From Sphaerisporangium fuscum (GTDB lineage Bacteria > Actinomycetota > Actinomycetes > Streptosporangiales > Streptosporangiaceae): a DNA stretch of 64,000 bases. The first letter of the stretch is position 1, and every line of letters starts with the position of its first letter. This document shows positions 34,739 to 41,707 of this stretch, one piece after another. The position numbers were made by a program, and so were the translations under genes. The notes beneath the pieces were generated by a model that saw only the letters and a list, made by a program, of their open reading frames with translations, had not been told where the DNA came from and made no database searches. The DNA is taken from assembly GCF_018531465.1 (NCBI RefSeq), contig NZ_JAHDTF010000006.1, forward strand, positions 282,845-346,844. The letters are read 5' to 3'.

Positions 34739-35563
34739 TCAGCCGGCGGACTCCGACAGGGACCGCCACTCCCGCCAGGTGGCCAGGCGTTCGGCGTAGA
34801 CCCGCTCCGCGATGGGCAGACAGTACCCGCCGAGGAACAGTCGCAGCGGAGGCCGCTCGGCGTCCACGACCGCGAGGACCGCGTCGGCGGTGACCGCGGG
34901 GTCGATCGGGACCCTGCCCGCGGCGGCGGCCCGGCGGGCCTCCCGGACGTGCTCGTACGCGGGTTCGGGCTCGGCGTGGACGGCCGACGACCCGCTCCAG
35001 TCGGTGCCGTAGGGGCCGGGCTCGATGATGGTCACCCTGATCCCCGCCGAGGCGACCTCCTGGGCGAGCGCCTCGCTGAACGCCTCCAGGCCCCACTTGG
35101 AGGCGTGGTAGAGGCCGAGCGTGGGGAAGGCGGCGACGCCGCCGATGCTCGACACCTGCAGGATGTGGCCCCGGCCGCGTTCCCGCATCCCGGGCAGCAC
35201 GGCCTGGGTGACCCAGAGGGCGCCGAAGAGGTTGGTCTCCAGCTGGGCCCTCGCCTGGGCCTCGGTGACCTCCTCCACCATTCCGAAAAGGCCGTATCCG
35301 GCGTTGTTGACGGCGACATCGATCCCGCCGAAGTGCGCGGCCCCCCGGGCCACCGCGGCGAAGGCGGCCTCCCGGTCGGTGACGTCCAGCGCCAGCGGGA
35401 GCACGGCGTCACCGAACTCGTCGGCCAGGGGCTTCAACGCCGAGACGTCGCGGGCCGTCGCGACCACCCGCTCGCCGCGCCGCAGCGCCGCCCGCGTCCA
35501 CACGTCACCAAAGCCGCGGGACGCTCCGGTGACGAACCAGGTCTTCGTGTGTCCGGTATTCAT
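34739..35563 (-). CDS. Short-chain dehydrogenase/reductase
   Basis: A 274-residue classical SDR. The nucleotide loop TGASRGFG follows the first strand (WFVTGASRGFGDVW); NNAGYGLFG and the catalytic YHASK (in LGLYHASKWGLEAF) are intact, with Ser in VSSIGGVAAF. Likely NADP(H)-dependent because of the Arg-containing second loop (ALRRGERVVATARD). Start ATG 35563 selected since the upstream extension lacks family similarity. Divergent from an HTH gene. Substrate unknown. Confidence 0.92.
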   Translation of the reverse strand: MNTGHTKTWFVTGASRGFGDVWTRAALRRGERVVATARDVSALKPLADEFGDAVLPLALDVTDREAAFAAVARGAAHFGGIDVAVNNAGYGLFGMVEEVTEAQARAQLETNLFGALWVTQAVLPGMRERGRGHILQVSSIGGVAAFPTLGLYHASKWGLEAFSEALAQEVASAGIRVTIIEPGPYGTDWSGSSAVHAEPEPAYEHVREARRAAAAGRVPIDPAVTADAVLAVVDAERPPLRLFLGGYCLPIAERVYAERLATWREWRSLSESAG

Positions 35564-35663
35564 GACGGTGACTTTGCCCGCCCTCGGCCGGGGTAACCAG
35601 TACCGTGACAGGGCCACCATCGCGGCGTGGGCCGCTCGCGGTGTTGCGTAGAGTGGTCGGGTC

Positions 35664-36632
35664 ATGGACGGCAACGCTCTCGGCTGCTTCATCAAGGCGC
35701 GCCGCGCGCTGGTGCGCCCGGAGGACGCCGGGCTGCCCGCGACCGGGCGGCGCCGGGTCGCCGGGCTGCGCCGCGACGAGCTGGCCGCGCTCGCGGGCGT
35801 CAGCTCCCACTACCTGACCCGGCTGGAGCAGGGCCGGGACCGCCACCCCTCCGAGCAGGTACTCGACGCGCTCGGCGCCGCGCTGCGCCTCGACCCCGAC
35901 CTCACCGCCCATCTGCACGCGCTGGCGCGCGGGACGTCGAGCCGGCGCGGCGAGCCGCCCGACCGGCCGGCGGAACGACCGGCCCCGGGCACGCAGCGGC
36001 TCCTCGACGCGTGGGCGGGCACACCCGCCTACCTGCGGGGGCGGCGGTTCGACGTTCTGGCCGCCAACGCGGCGGCCCTCGCCCTGGCGCCCATGTACCG
36101 GCCGGGGCGCAACCTCGTCCGGGACGTCTTCCTCGACCCTGGCGCGCGGGCGCTGTTCCCCATGTGGACGGCTGTGGCGGCCGACTCGGTCGCCGCGCTG
36201 CGGGCCGCGGCCGGCACCGGTCTCGACGACCCGGCCCTGCGCGAGGTGGTCGAGGAACTGTCGGCGGCCTGCGAGGAATTCCGCCGCCTGTGGGAGCGCC
36301 ACGACGTGCGGCCGACGCGCGACGAGACGAAGGAATTCCGTCATCCGGTCGTCGGGCCGCTGGTCCTGCGGCGCCACAGCCTGGCGGTCGGCGGGACGGA
36401 CGGCCAGGTCGTCATCGCCTACCAGGCCGAGCCCGGGACCCCGTCGGCCGCGGCGCTCGCCAGGCTCACCGCCCCGGCCGGGGCCCGTGCCGTTCACTCC
36501 GGGGACGGCACGTACACCAGGGGGCCCGGGGAGATGGTGGCCTGGCCGGCGGTCGCCGCGGCCACCCAGGCGGTGAACTCCTCGGTCCGCCCGGCCTCGA
36601 CGCCCACCTCGGCGGCGACGTCGGCGCCGTAG
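35664..36632 (+). CDS. XRE-family HTH regulator with MmyB-like ligand domain
   Basis: A 322-residue regulator. Residues 5-70 are an HTH (VAGLRRDELAALAGVSSHYL then TRLEQGRDRHPSEQVLDALG). Residues about 105-270 are an MmyB-like domain (RFDVLAANAAALALAPMYRP, EEFRRLWERHDVR, LRRHSLAVGGTDGQVVIAYQ). Intact relatives usually end near PGTPSAAALARL; here the frame runs about 50 residues further, antisense through the end of the yigZ-type gene, so the normal stop appears lost. Divergent from the SDR gene, which it may control. Confidence 0.88.
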   Translation: MDGNALGCFIKARRALVRPEDAGLPATGRRRVAGLRRDELAALAGVSSHYLTRLEQGRDRHPSEQVLDALGAALRLDPDLTAHLHALARGTSSRRGEPPDRPAERPAPGTQRLLDAWAGTPAYLRGRRFDVLAANAAALALAPMYRPGRNLVRDVFLDPGARALFPMWTAVAADSVAALRAAAGTGLDDPALREVVEELSAACEEFRRLWERHDVRPTRDETKEFRHPVVGPLVLRRHSLAVGGTDGQVVIAYQAEPGTPSAAALARLTAPAGARAVHSGDGTYTRGPGEMVAWPAVAAATQAVNSSVRPASTPTSAATSAP

Positions 36633-37126
36633 GTGACGCCGCGGACCGCGTGCCCGCCGGCGCGCAGGTCGTTCTCCAGGCGTCCCGCCTGGGCATGGCC
36701 GACGCGGACGGTCATGACGCGGGCCGGCACCATGGTCACCAGCCCGGCCCGGTCGAGGGTCTCGGTGACGGCGCCGCCGTACGCCCTGGCCAGGCCGCCC
36801 GCGCCCAGCAGGATGCCGCCGAAGTAGCGCGTGACCACGGCGATCGTGTCGGCGATCCCGCGCCGGTTCAGCACCTCCAGCATGGGCAGGCCGGCGGTGC
36901 CGGACGGCTCGCCGTCGTCGTCGGCCCGCTGCAGGAGCCGGTCGCCGCCGATGACGTACGCCGTGCAGTGGTGCCGGGCTCCGTGGTGGGCCTTCCTGCG
37001 GGCGGCGACGAACTCGGCCGCCTCCTTCTCTCCGGCGACGGGCGCGATCGCGCAGACGAACCGCGAGCGCCGCACCTCGATCTCGTGCTCGGTGAACCCG
37101 CTGACGGTGAGGTACGGCTCGGCCAT
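36494..37126 (-). CDS. YigZ/IMPACT family protein (UPF0029)
   Basis: A 210-residue protein. The N-terminal UPF0029 fold is recognisable: RSRFVCAIAPVAGEKEAAEF, RKAHHGARHHCTAYVIGG, DDDGEPSGTAGLPMLEVLNR, VVTRYFGGILLGAGGLARAY. The C-terminal part is the DUF1949-type domain. Role unclear; related to translation-linked IMPACT proteins. ATG 37126. Its last 139 bases are overlapped antisense by the HTH gene. Confidence 0.92.
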   Translation of the reverse strand: MAEPYLTVSGFTEHEIEVRRSRFVCAIAPVAGEKEAAEFVAARRKAHHGARHHCTAYVIGGDRLLQRADDDGEPSGTAGLPMLEVLNRRGIADTIAVVTRYFGGILLGAGGLARAYGGAVTETLDRAGLVTMVPARVMTVRVGHAQAGRLENDLRAGGHAVRGVTYGADVAAEVGVEAGRTEEFTAWVAAATAGQATISPGPLVYVPSPE

Positions 37127-37188
37127 GCCGTCAGCGTAGCGCCGCCCGCCTCAAGCGCTTTTCGGCGATACGCCTAATATCAGGGGCT

Positions 37189-37920
37189 ATGTACAAGGGT
37201 GAGGTCCGGGATATGTACCGCTGGCCGGTGAAGTCGCTGCGCGGTGAGAAGGTGAGCGCCGCGCTCCTCGACCACCGCGGCATGGCCGGGGATCGGGCGT
37301 ACGCCCTGATCGACGAGCGGCCCGAGCGGGGCCGCAAGCGGCTCACCGTGCGGCAGAGGCCCGAGATGCTGGCCTGGGAGGCCGCCTACCCCGCCACCTG
37401 CGACGGCTCCCCCGAGCCGTCCGGCCCCCCGGTGCTCTACTCCGCCTCCGGTGCCGCGTGGGCCTGGGAGGACCCGGAGCTCCCCGCCGCGCTCGCCGAG
37501 GAGTACGGCGTGCCGCTGTCGCTGCGGGCCGCCGACGGGCAGCAGGACCGCGGGCCGACGGTGCTGGTCACCTTCGAGGCCTCGCGGCGGGGGCTTGAGG
37601 AGGAGACGGGGCAGGAGGTGGACATCCGCCGCTTCCGCCCCAATCTTCACCTCGACACCGACGCGCCCGCCTTCGCCGAGGAGTCGTTCGGCGAGGGCGC
37701 CACGATCACGGTCGGCGAGGTCACGCTGGCGGTCGTCGGCGACAACGCCGGGCCCTGCATCCGCTGCACGGTGCCGAGCTGGGACCCGTACGGACGCGAA
37801 CGCCGTCCTGAGCTGCAGAAGCACCTGATCGCCGAGCACGAGAACAAGTTCGGCGTGATCATGCGGGTGACGGCGCCGGGCACGGTCCGCGCCGGCGACG
37901 TCGCCTCGGTGTCCGCCTAG
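37189..37920 (+). CDS. MOSC domain protein with N-terminal beta-barrel
   Basis: A 243-residue protein with a MOSC_N barrel (YRWPVKSLRGEKVSAALLDH, GDRAYALIDE) and a MOSC domain (VDIRRFRPNLHLDTDAPAFA, VVGDNAGPCIRCTVPSWDPY). The motif NAGPCIRCTVP contains the Cys residue that coordinates molybdenum-cofactor sulfur in YiiM/mARC-like proteins. Likely a molybdenum-dependent reductase or sulfur carrier. ATG 37189, or ATG 37213 eight codons later. Confidence 0.88.
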   Translation: MYKGEVRDMYRWPVKSLRGEKVSAALLDHRGMAGDRAYALIDERPERGRKRLTVRQRPEMLAWEAAYPATCDGSPEPSGPPVLYSASGAAWAWEDPELPAALAEEYGVPLSLRAADGQQDRGPTVLVTFEASRRGLEEETGQEVDIRRFRPNLHLDTDAPAFAEESFGEGATITVGEVTLAVVGDNAGPCIRCTVPSWDPYGRERRPELQKHLIAEHENKFGVIMRVTAPGTVRAGDVASVSA

Positions 37921-37933
37921 CCGGGGCCAGGCC

Positions 37934-38167
37934 TCAGAGGCCGGCGGGCCTGCCGCCCGCCCCGAAACCCGTCTCGTGGTCCCACAGGTAGGCGCACCCC
38001 GGGCACTGCACGTGCAGGACGCCGCCGGTGGTGCTCAGCAGGTAGCGCCAGTGGTCGCGGCAGTTGCGGCCGGACCGGCAGTCGGCGCAGCCCCTGTCGT
38101 CACGGCAGCGGGGGCAGGCGATCCAGGCGCGACGGGAGATGTCGGCGTGCGGGTCAATCGGAAGCAC
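37934..38167 (-). CDS. Small cysteine-rich zinc-ribbon protein
   Basis: A 77-residue protein. CPRCRDDRGCADCRSGRNCRDH and later CPGCAYLWDHE place four CxxC-type knuckles and two His, consistent with one or two structural zinc ions. GTG 38167 lies after GAGAGG and overlaps the stop of the upstream gene by 14 bases, so the two are translationally coupled. Function unknown; frequent in actinomycetes. Confidence 0.72.
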   Translation of the reverse strand: MLPIDPHADISRRAWIACPRCRDDRGCADCRSGRNCRDHWRYLLSTTGGVLHVQCPGCAYLWDHETGFGAGGRPAGL

Positions 38168-38402
38168 GGCCGGCCTCTCGCCGCGGGAGGACACCGGCGG
38201 CCACGAGCATGTCGTAGACCTCGAGCTGCCGGTCGTCCAGCCCGGAGTAGAGCAGGTCGTAGGCCTCCTGCTCCCCGCGCACGACCGCCACGGGGTCCCA
38301 GTCCGTGCCGAGCGCGGCGACGACCTCGGCACGCCTGCGCGTTTCATGCAGCGAGAGGTCCATCTCGAAGACGATGTGCTCGGGACCGTTGTCGTGGGTC
38401 AT
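38154..38402 (-). CDS. Small DUF6400-like protein
   Basis: An 82-residue acidic helical protein, MTHDNGPEHIVFEMDLSLHE, then TRRRAEVVAALGTDWDPVAV and EAYDLLYSGLDDRQLEVYDM. The pattern matches the actinobacterial DUF6400 family by memory; the family name is tentative. Upstream 150-200 bp away lie three TTTATACC repeats that could be the promoter. Coupled to a zinc-ribbon gene. Function unknown. Confidence 0.72.
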   Translation of the reverse strand: MTHDNGPEHIVFEMDLSLHETRRRAEVVAALGTDWDPVAVVRGEQEAYDLLYSGLDDRQLEVYDMLVAAGVLPRREAGRASD

Positions 38403-38527
38403 GACGTGACTTCCCGTAGGACGAGGAACGAACGAGAGCGGCGGACCGGGGCGGGGGCGCGGCGGACGCCGTCACGGCGGGGGGCACGGGCCGCGAGTGG
38501 ACCTGGATCCACCTACAGCAATGCCGC

Positions 38528-38563
38528 TTTATACCTTTTTATACCATATGTCGGGTTTATACC
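38528..38563. promoter_or_regulatory. Three TTTATACC (GGTATAAA) repeats in an AT-rich island
   Basis: TTTATACC occurs at 38528, 38538 and 38556 (spacings 10 and 18). On the minus strand they read GGTATAAA, like -10 boxes or activator repeats facing the DUF6400-like gene. The region 38515-38575 is the most AT-rich in the surroundings. The 38403-38673 gap holds nothing else I can name. Confidence 0.5.
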
Positions 38564-38673
38564 GCTTGATCGTGTCACGGATGAGTGGTCCGCCTGCCAC
38601 CGCTTTAACGTCCGACCTACCGGCGCCCGATCTGGCGCCACCGCCGCGCGGCACTCCTGCGGCCCGGCTCCGG

Positions 38674-39345
38674 TCAGCGGTCGTCGCCCGCCAGGCCCGC
38701 GTCGTGGACGAGCAGGGCGATCTGGACGCGGTTGTTGAGGTCCAGCTTGGTGAGGATGCGGGACACGTGGGTCTTGACCGTCGGGACGCTCAGGTAGAGC
38801 TCGGCGGCGATCTCGGCGTTCGACGCGCCCTGGGCGACGGCCGCGGCGACCTCGCGCTCACGCTCGTTCAGCTCGCCGAGCCGGGCGAGCGCGCGGGCGC
38901 GGCGCGTGCCGGGGCCGGGCTCGGTCACGTGGGCGATCAGCCGCCTGGTCACCGACGCCGAGAGCACCGGGTCACCGGCCGCGACCCGGCGCACCGCGGC
39001 CACGATCTCGGCCGGAGGCGTGTCCTTGAGCACGAAGCCCGCGGCGCCGGCGCGCAGCGCGCGCAGCACGTACTCGTCGGCGCCGAAGGTGGTCAGGACG
39101 ACGACCTCCGGCGCCCGTTCCCGCCGCCGCAGCGCCTCGGTCGCCGCCAGGCCGTCCATCTCCGGCATGCGGATGTCCATGAGCACGACGTCGGGGGCGT
39201 GCCGCTCGACCAGGGGGATCACCTGGCTGCCGTCGCCCGCCTCGCCCACGACGGCCATGTCCGGGGCCCCGCCGAGCATCATCGTCAGCCCGGCGCGTAC
39301 GAGGGGGTCGTCGTCCACGAGCAGGACGCGGATGGGCGAGGTCAT
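38674..39345 (-). CDS. NarL/FixJ-type response regulator, orphan
   Basis: A 223-residue two-component regulator. The receiver domain has the acidic pair (LLVDDDPLV), phospho-Asp in DVVLMDIRMPEMDG, and conserved Lys near AAGFVLKDTPP. The LuxR-type HTH (LNEREREVAAAVAQGASNAE, LYLSVPTVKTHVSRILTKLD) is C-terminal. Start ATG 39345 is chosen at the MTSPIRVLLVDD boundary. No histidine kinase gene lies beside it; the neighbours are small genes and a racemase. Confidence 0.92.
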   Translation of the reverse strand: MTSPIRVLLVDDDPLVRAGLTMMLGGAPDMAVVGEAGDGSQVIPLVERHAPDVVLMDIRMPEMDGLAATEALRRRERAPEVVVLTTFGADEYVLRALRAGAAGFVLKDTPPAEIVAAVRRVAAGDPVLSASVTRRLIAHVTEPGPGTRRARALARLGELNEREREVAAAVAQGASNAEIAAELYLSVPTVKTHVSRILTKLDLNNRVQIALLVHDAGLAGDDR

Positions 39346-39396
39346 GCGGGCCAGGGTAGACCACACCTCGTCCCGGCGGACGCCGCGAACCGACCG

Positions 39397-40119
39397 TCAG
39401 AGGGGGCCGCCGCGCCAGGCCGGCATGGCGCGCTCGCCGACCGCGACGTCGTAGGCGGCGCGGGCGAGCAGGCGGGTGGAGTCCAGGGTGGGCAGCGGCG
39501 AGACCTCCGGGGTGACCAGCAGGGGGATCTCGGTGCACACCAGGGCGACCGCGTCGCACCCTTGGGTCGCGAGCCGTTCGATGACCCCGGTGTACGCCCG
39601 GCGCGAGGCCTGCGTGACCACGCCCGCCACGAGCTCGTCGAAGATGATGTCGTTGACGAGGCGGCGGTCGTCGGCGCCGGGTGTCACGGCGGCGATGCCG
39701 CGGGCGGCGAGCGCCCGCGGGTACAGCTCGCCGTCCATCGTGAACTTCGTGCCGAGGATCCCGACCCGGGTGCGGCCCTCCCCCGCGGCCTGGTCGGCGA
39801 CGACCTCGGCGATGTGCAGACCCGGGAGCGCGAGGTCCGGCCCGGGGATCTCCAGGGCAATGTGGGCGGTGTTGTCCGGGCAGACGAAGAAGTCCGCGCC
39901 CGCGCGGGCGAGCCGCGCCACGCTGGTGGCCAGGGTGGCGCGGATCGAGGCGTGGTCCCCCGCCTCCCAGGCGGGCATGCTGCGGCCGAAGGCGATGTAG
40001 TCGAGGGTCACGTCGGGATGCTCGTGACGGCCGGCGCGGCGGAACCCCTCCTCGCAGTAGGCGAGGAAGCACAGCGCGGCCCCTCCCGTGCTGTGGGCGA
40101 GGATTCCGAGGTGGCTCAT
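39397..40119 (-). CDS. Aspartate/glutamate racemase family protein
   Basis: A 240-residue cofactor-independent racemase-like enzyme. Two catalytic Cys motifs occur: FFVCPDNTAHIAL and ALVCTEIPLL, with the family's LGILGTKFTMDG element. ATG 40119 has GGAG six bases upstream and the conserved MSHLGILAHSTGGAAL start. Divergent from a SHMT-like PLP gene, which suggests a shared amino-acid theme. Substrate not determined. Confidence 0.86.
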   Translation of the reverse strand: MSHLGILAHSTGGAALCFLAYCEEGFRRAGRHEHPDVTLDYIAFGRSMPAWEAGDHASIRATLATSVARLARAGADFFVCPDNTAHIALEIPGPDLALPGLHIAEVVADQAAGEGRTRVGILGTKFTMDGELYPRALAARGIAAVTPGADDRRLVNDIIFDELVAGVVTQASRRAYTGVIERLATQGCDAVALVCTEIPLLVTPEVSPLPTLDSTRLLARAAYDVAVGERAMPAWRGGPL

Positions 40120-40285
40120 GACGACTCCGGGGACGGGAACGGCGACAGCTCCATCCTTCACCGGTTCCTACACCTGTAGGAACCCCCGCCCTCCATCCTC
40201 GGCGGCTGTCGGTGGTGGCGGCGGGAAGGGGCGTCGTAGCGTCGATCACGTCTCCTCCCACCGTCCGGAACGGAGTTGGTCGCCG

Positions 40286-41602
40286 GTGGAAAGCCGTAGC
40301 CGCGTCGCGCCCTGGGCCTCGTCCCGTGCCCAGCGGCGCCTCACCGAACTGGAGGCGCTGCTCGCCGGGCAGCGCGCCGACGATGTCGTGCGGACCGTCA
40401 CCGACAGCCTGGCCCGGCACCGCCGCGCCTTCGACGAGGACGGCATCGTGCTGTACGCGGGCACCAACACCATGACCCCGCGCGCCCTCGCCGTCCACGA
40501 GGCCACCGTGTCCAGCCGCCCGTCGATGGGCTGGCCGGGCGAGAAGTTCCAGGCCGGGCTCGAGCACCTGGACGTGCTGGAGACGCTGGCCCCGCTCGGC
40601 ATGGCCTCCCTGATGGAGGGACGGTTCGCCGAGGTCCGCCTGCAGAGCGCGACGCTGGCCAACCTGGCCTGCTACACGGCCTTCGCCCGCCCTGGCGACA
40701 CGATCGCCGTGCTGCCGGAGGCCGCGGGCGGGCACGCCAGCCATCACGCGCAGGGCGTGGCCGGCATCCGGGGGCTGCGGGTGGTGGACCTGCCCTACGA
40801 CGCGGCCGGGTTCACCATCGACCACGAACGGCTGCCCGGTTTCCTGCGGCGGGAGCGGCCGGCCGTCGTGGTGATCGGCGCCAGCCTGATGCTGTTCCCG
40901 CACGACGTCGCGGGGGTGCGGGCCGCGTGCGACGAGGTGGGCGCGACGCTGCTGTACGACGCCTCCCACGTGGCCGGCCTCGTCGCCGGGCGCCGCTTCC
41001 AGCGCCCGCTGGAGGAGGGCGCCCACGTGCTGACCATGTCGACCTACAAGTCGTTCGGCGGGCCGCCCGGGGCCGCGATCGTCACCCGGGACGAGGAACT
41101 GGCCGAGCGGGTCTCGGCGGCCGCCTATCCGGGGCTGACGGCGAACTACGACGCGGCGCGCCTGGCCCCGCTCGCCGTCACCGTCGCCGAGCTCGCCGAG
41201 AGCGGCCCCGCCTACGCCGACGCTTGCATGGCGAACGCGCGGGCGCTGGCGGCCGCGCTCCATGCGGCCGGTTTCACGGTCGCGGCGGCCGGGCTCGGCT
41301 GGACGGCGTCCCATCACGTCGCGGTGGACGCGGGCGCCTTCGGCGGCGGGGACGAGGCGGCGCGGGCCCTCGCGGCCGGCGGGGTGTACCTCAGCGGCAT
41401 CGGCCTGCCCGACCAGGCGCCCGGCGAACCCATGCGCGGCCTGCGCATCGGCACTCAGGAGATCACCCGCCGCGGTTTCACCCCGGGCCGGATGGAGGCC
41501 CTCGCCGAGCTGATGCGCCGCCTGCTCCTCGACAAGGAGGACCCGGCGGCCGTCCTCCCCGACACCACCGCCCTGCGCCGCTCGGTGCCCGCCGCGCCGT
41601 AG
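40286..41602 (+). CDS. SHMT-like PLP-dependent enzyme (fold type I)
   Basis: A 438-residue enzyme of the glycine hydroxymethyltransferase family. MGWPGEKFQAGLEHLDVLE is the N-terminal signature; LLYDASHVAGLVAGRRFQRP and MSTYKSFGGPPGAAIV include the PLP Lys255 (YK where classical SHMT has HK). Sequence differences from GlyA suggest a specialised role (for example threonine, alpha-methylserine or D-amino acid metabolism), but this is inference. GTG 40286 follows CGGAG. Shares a control region with the racemase gene. Confidence 0.82.
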   Translation: MESRSRVAPWASSRAQRRLTELEALLAGQRADDVVRTVTDSLARHRRAFDEDGIVLYAGTNTMTPRALAVHEATVSSRPSMGWPGEKFQAGLEHLDVLETLAPLGMASLMEGRFAEVRLQSATLANLACYTAFARPGDTIAVLPEAAGGHASHHAQGVAGIRGLRVVDLPYDAAGFTIDHERLPGFLRRERPAVVVIGASLMLFPHDVAGVRAACDEVGATLLYDASHVAGLVAGRRFQRPLEEGAHVLTMSTYKSFGGPPGAAIVTRDEELAERVSAAAYPGLTANYDAARLAPLAVTVAELAESGPAYADACMANARALAAALHAAGFTVAAAGLGWTASHHVAVDAGAFGGGDEAARALAAGGVYLSGIGLPDQAPGEPMRGLRIGTQEITRRGFTPGRMEALAELMRRLLLDKEDPAAVLPDTTALRRSVPAAP

Positions 41603-41641
41603 GGGCACCCCCTTTCGCGCGGATGCCGCTTCCGCCGGCTT

Positions 41642-41677
41642 GCTAGGACGTCCTACTATTTACTTGGACGTCCTAGC
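41642..41677. promoter_or_regulatory. Paired GGACGTCC palindromes flanking the icmF -10 box
   Basis: GCTAGGACGTCC (41642-41653) and GGACGTCCTAGC (41666-41677) are perfect inverted repeats, each containing palindrome GGACGTCC; centres are 20 bases apart. Between them TACTAT (41654-41659) fits a -10 box. A repressor dimer at each site would block polymerase. Probably the operator of the icmF gene. Confidence 0.7.
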
Positions 41678-41707
41678 AATTCGTTGTGGAGCCTTGGAGG
41701 AGCGCCG

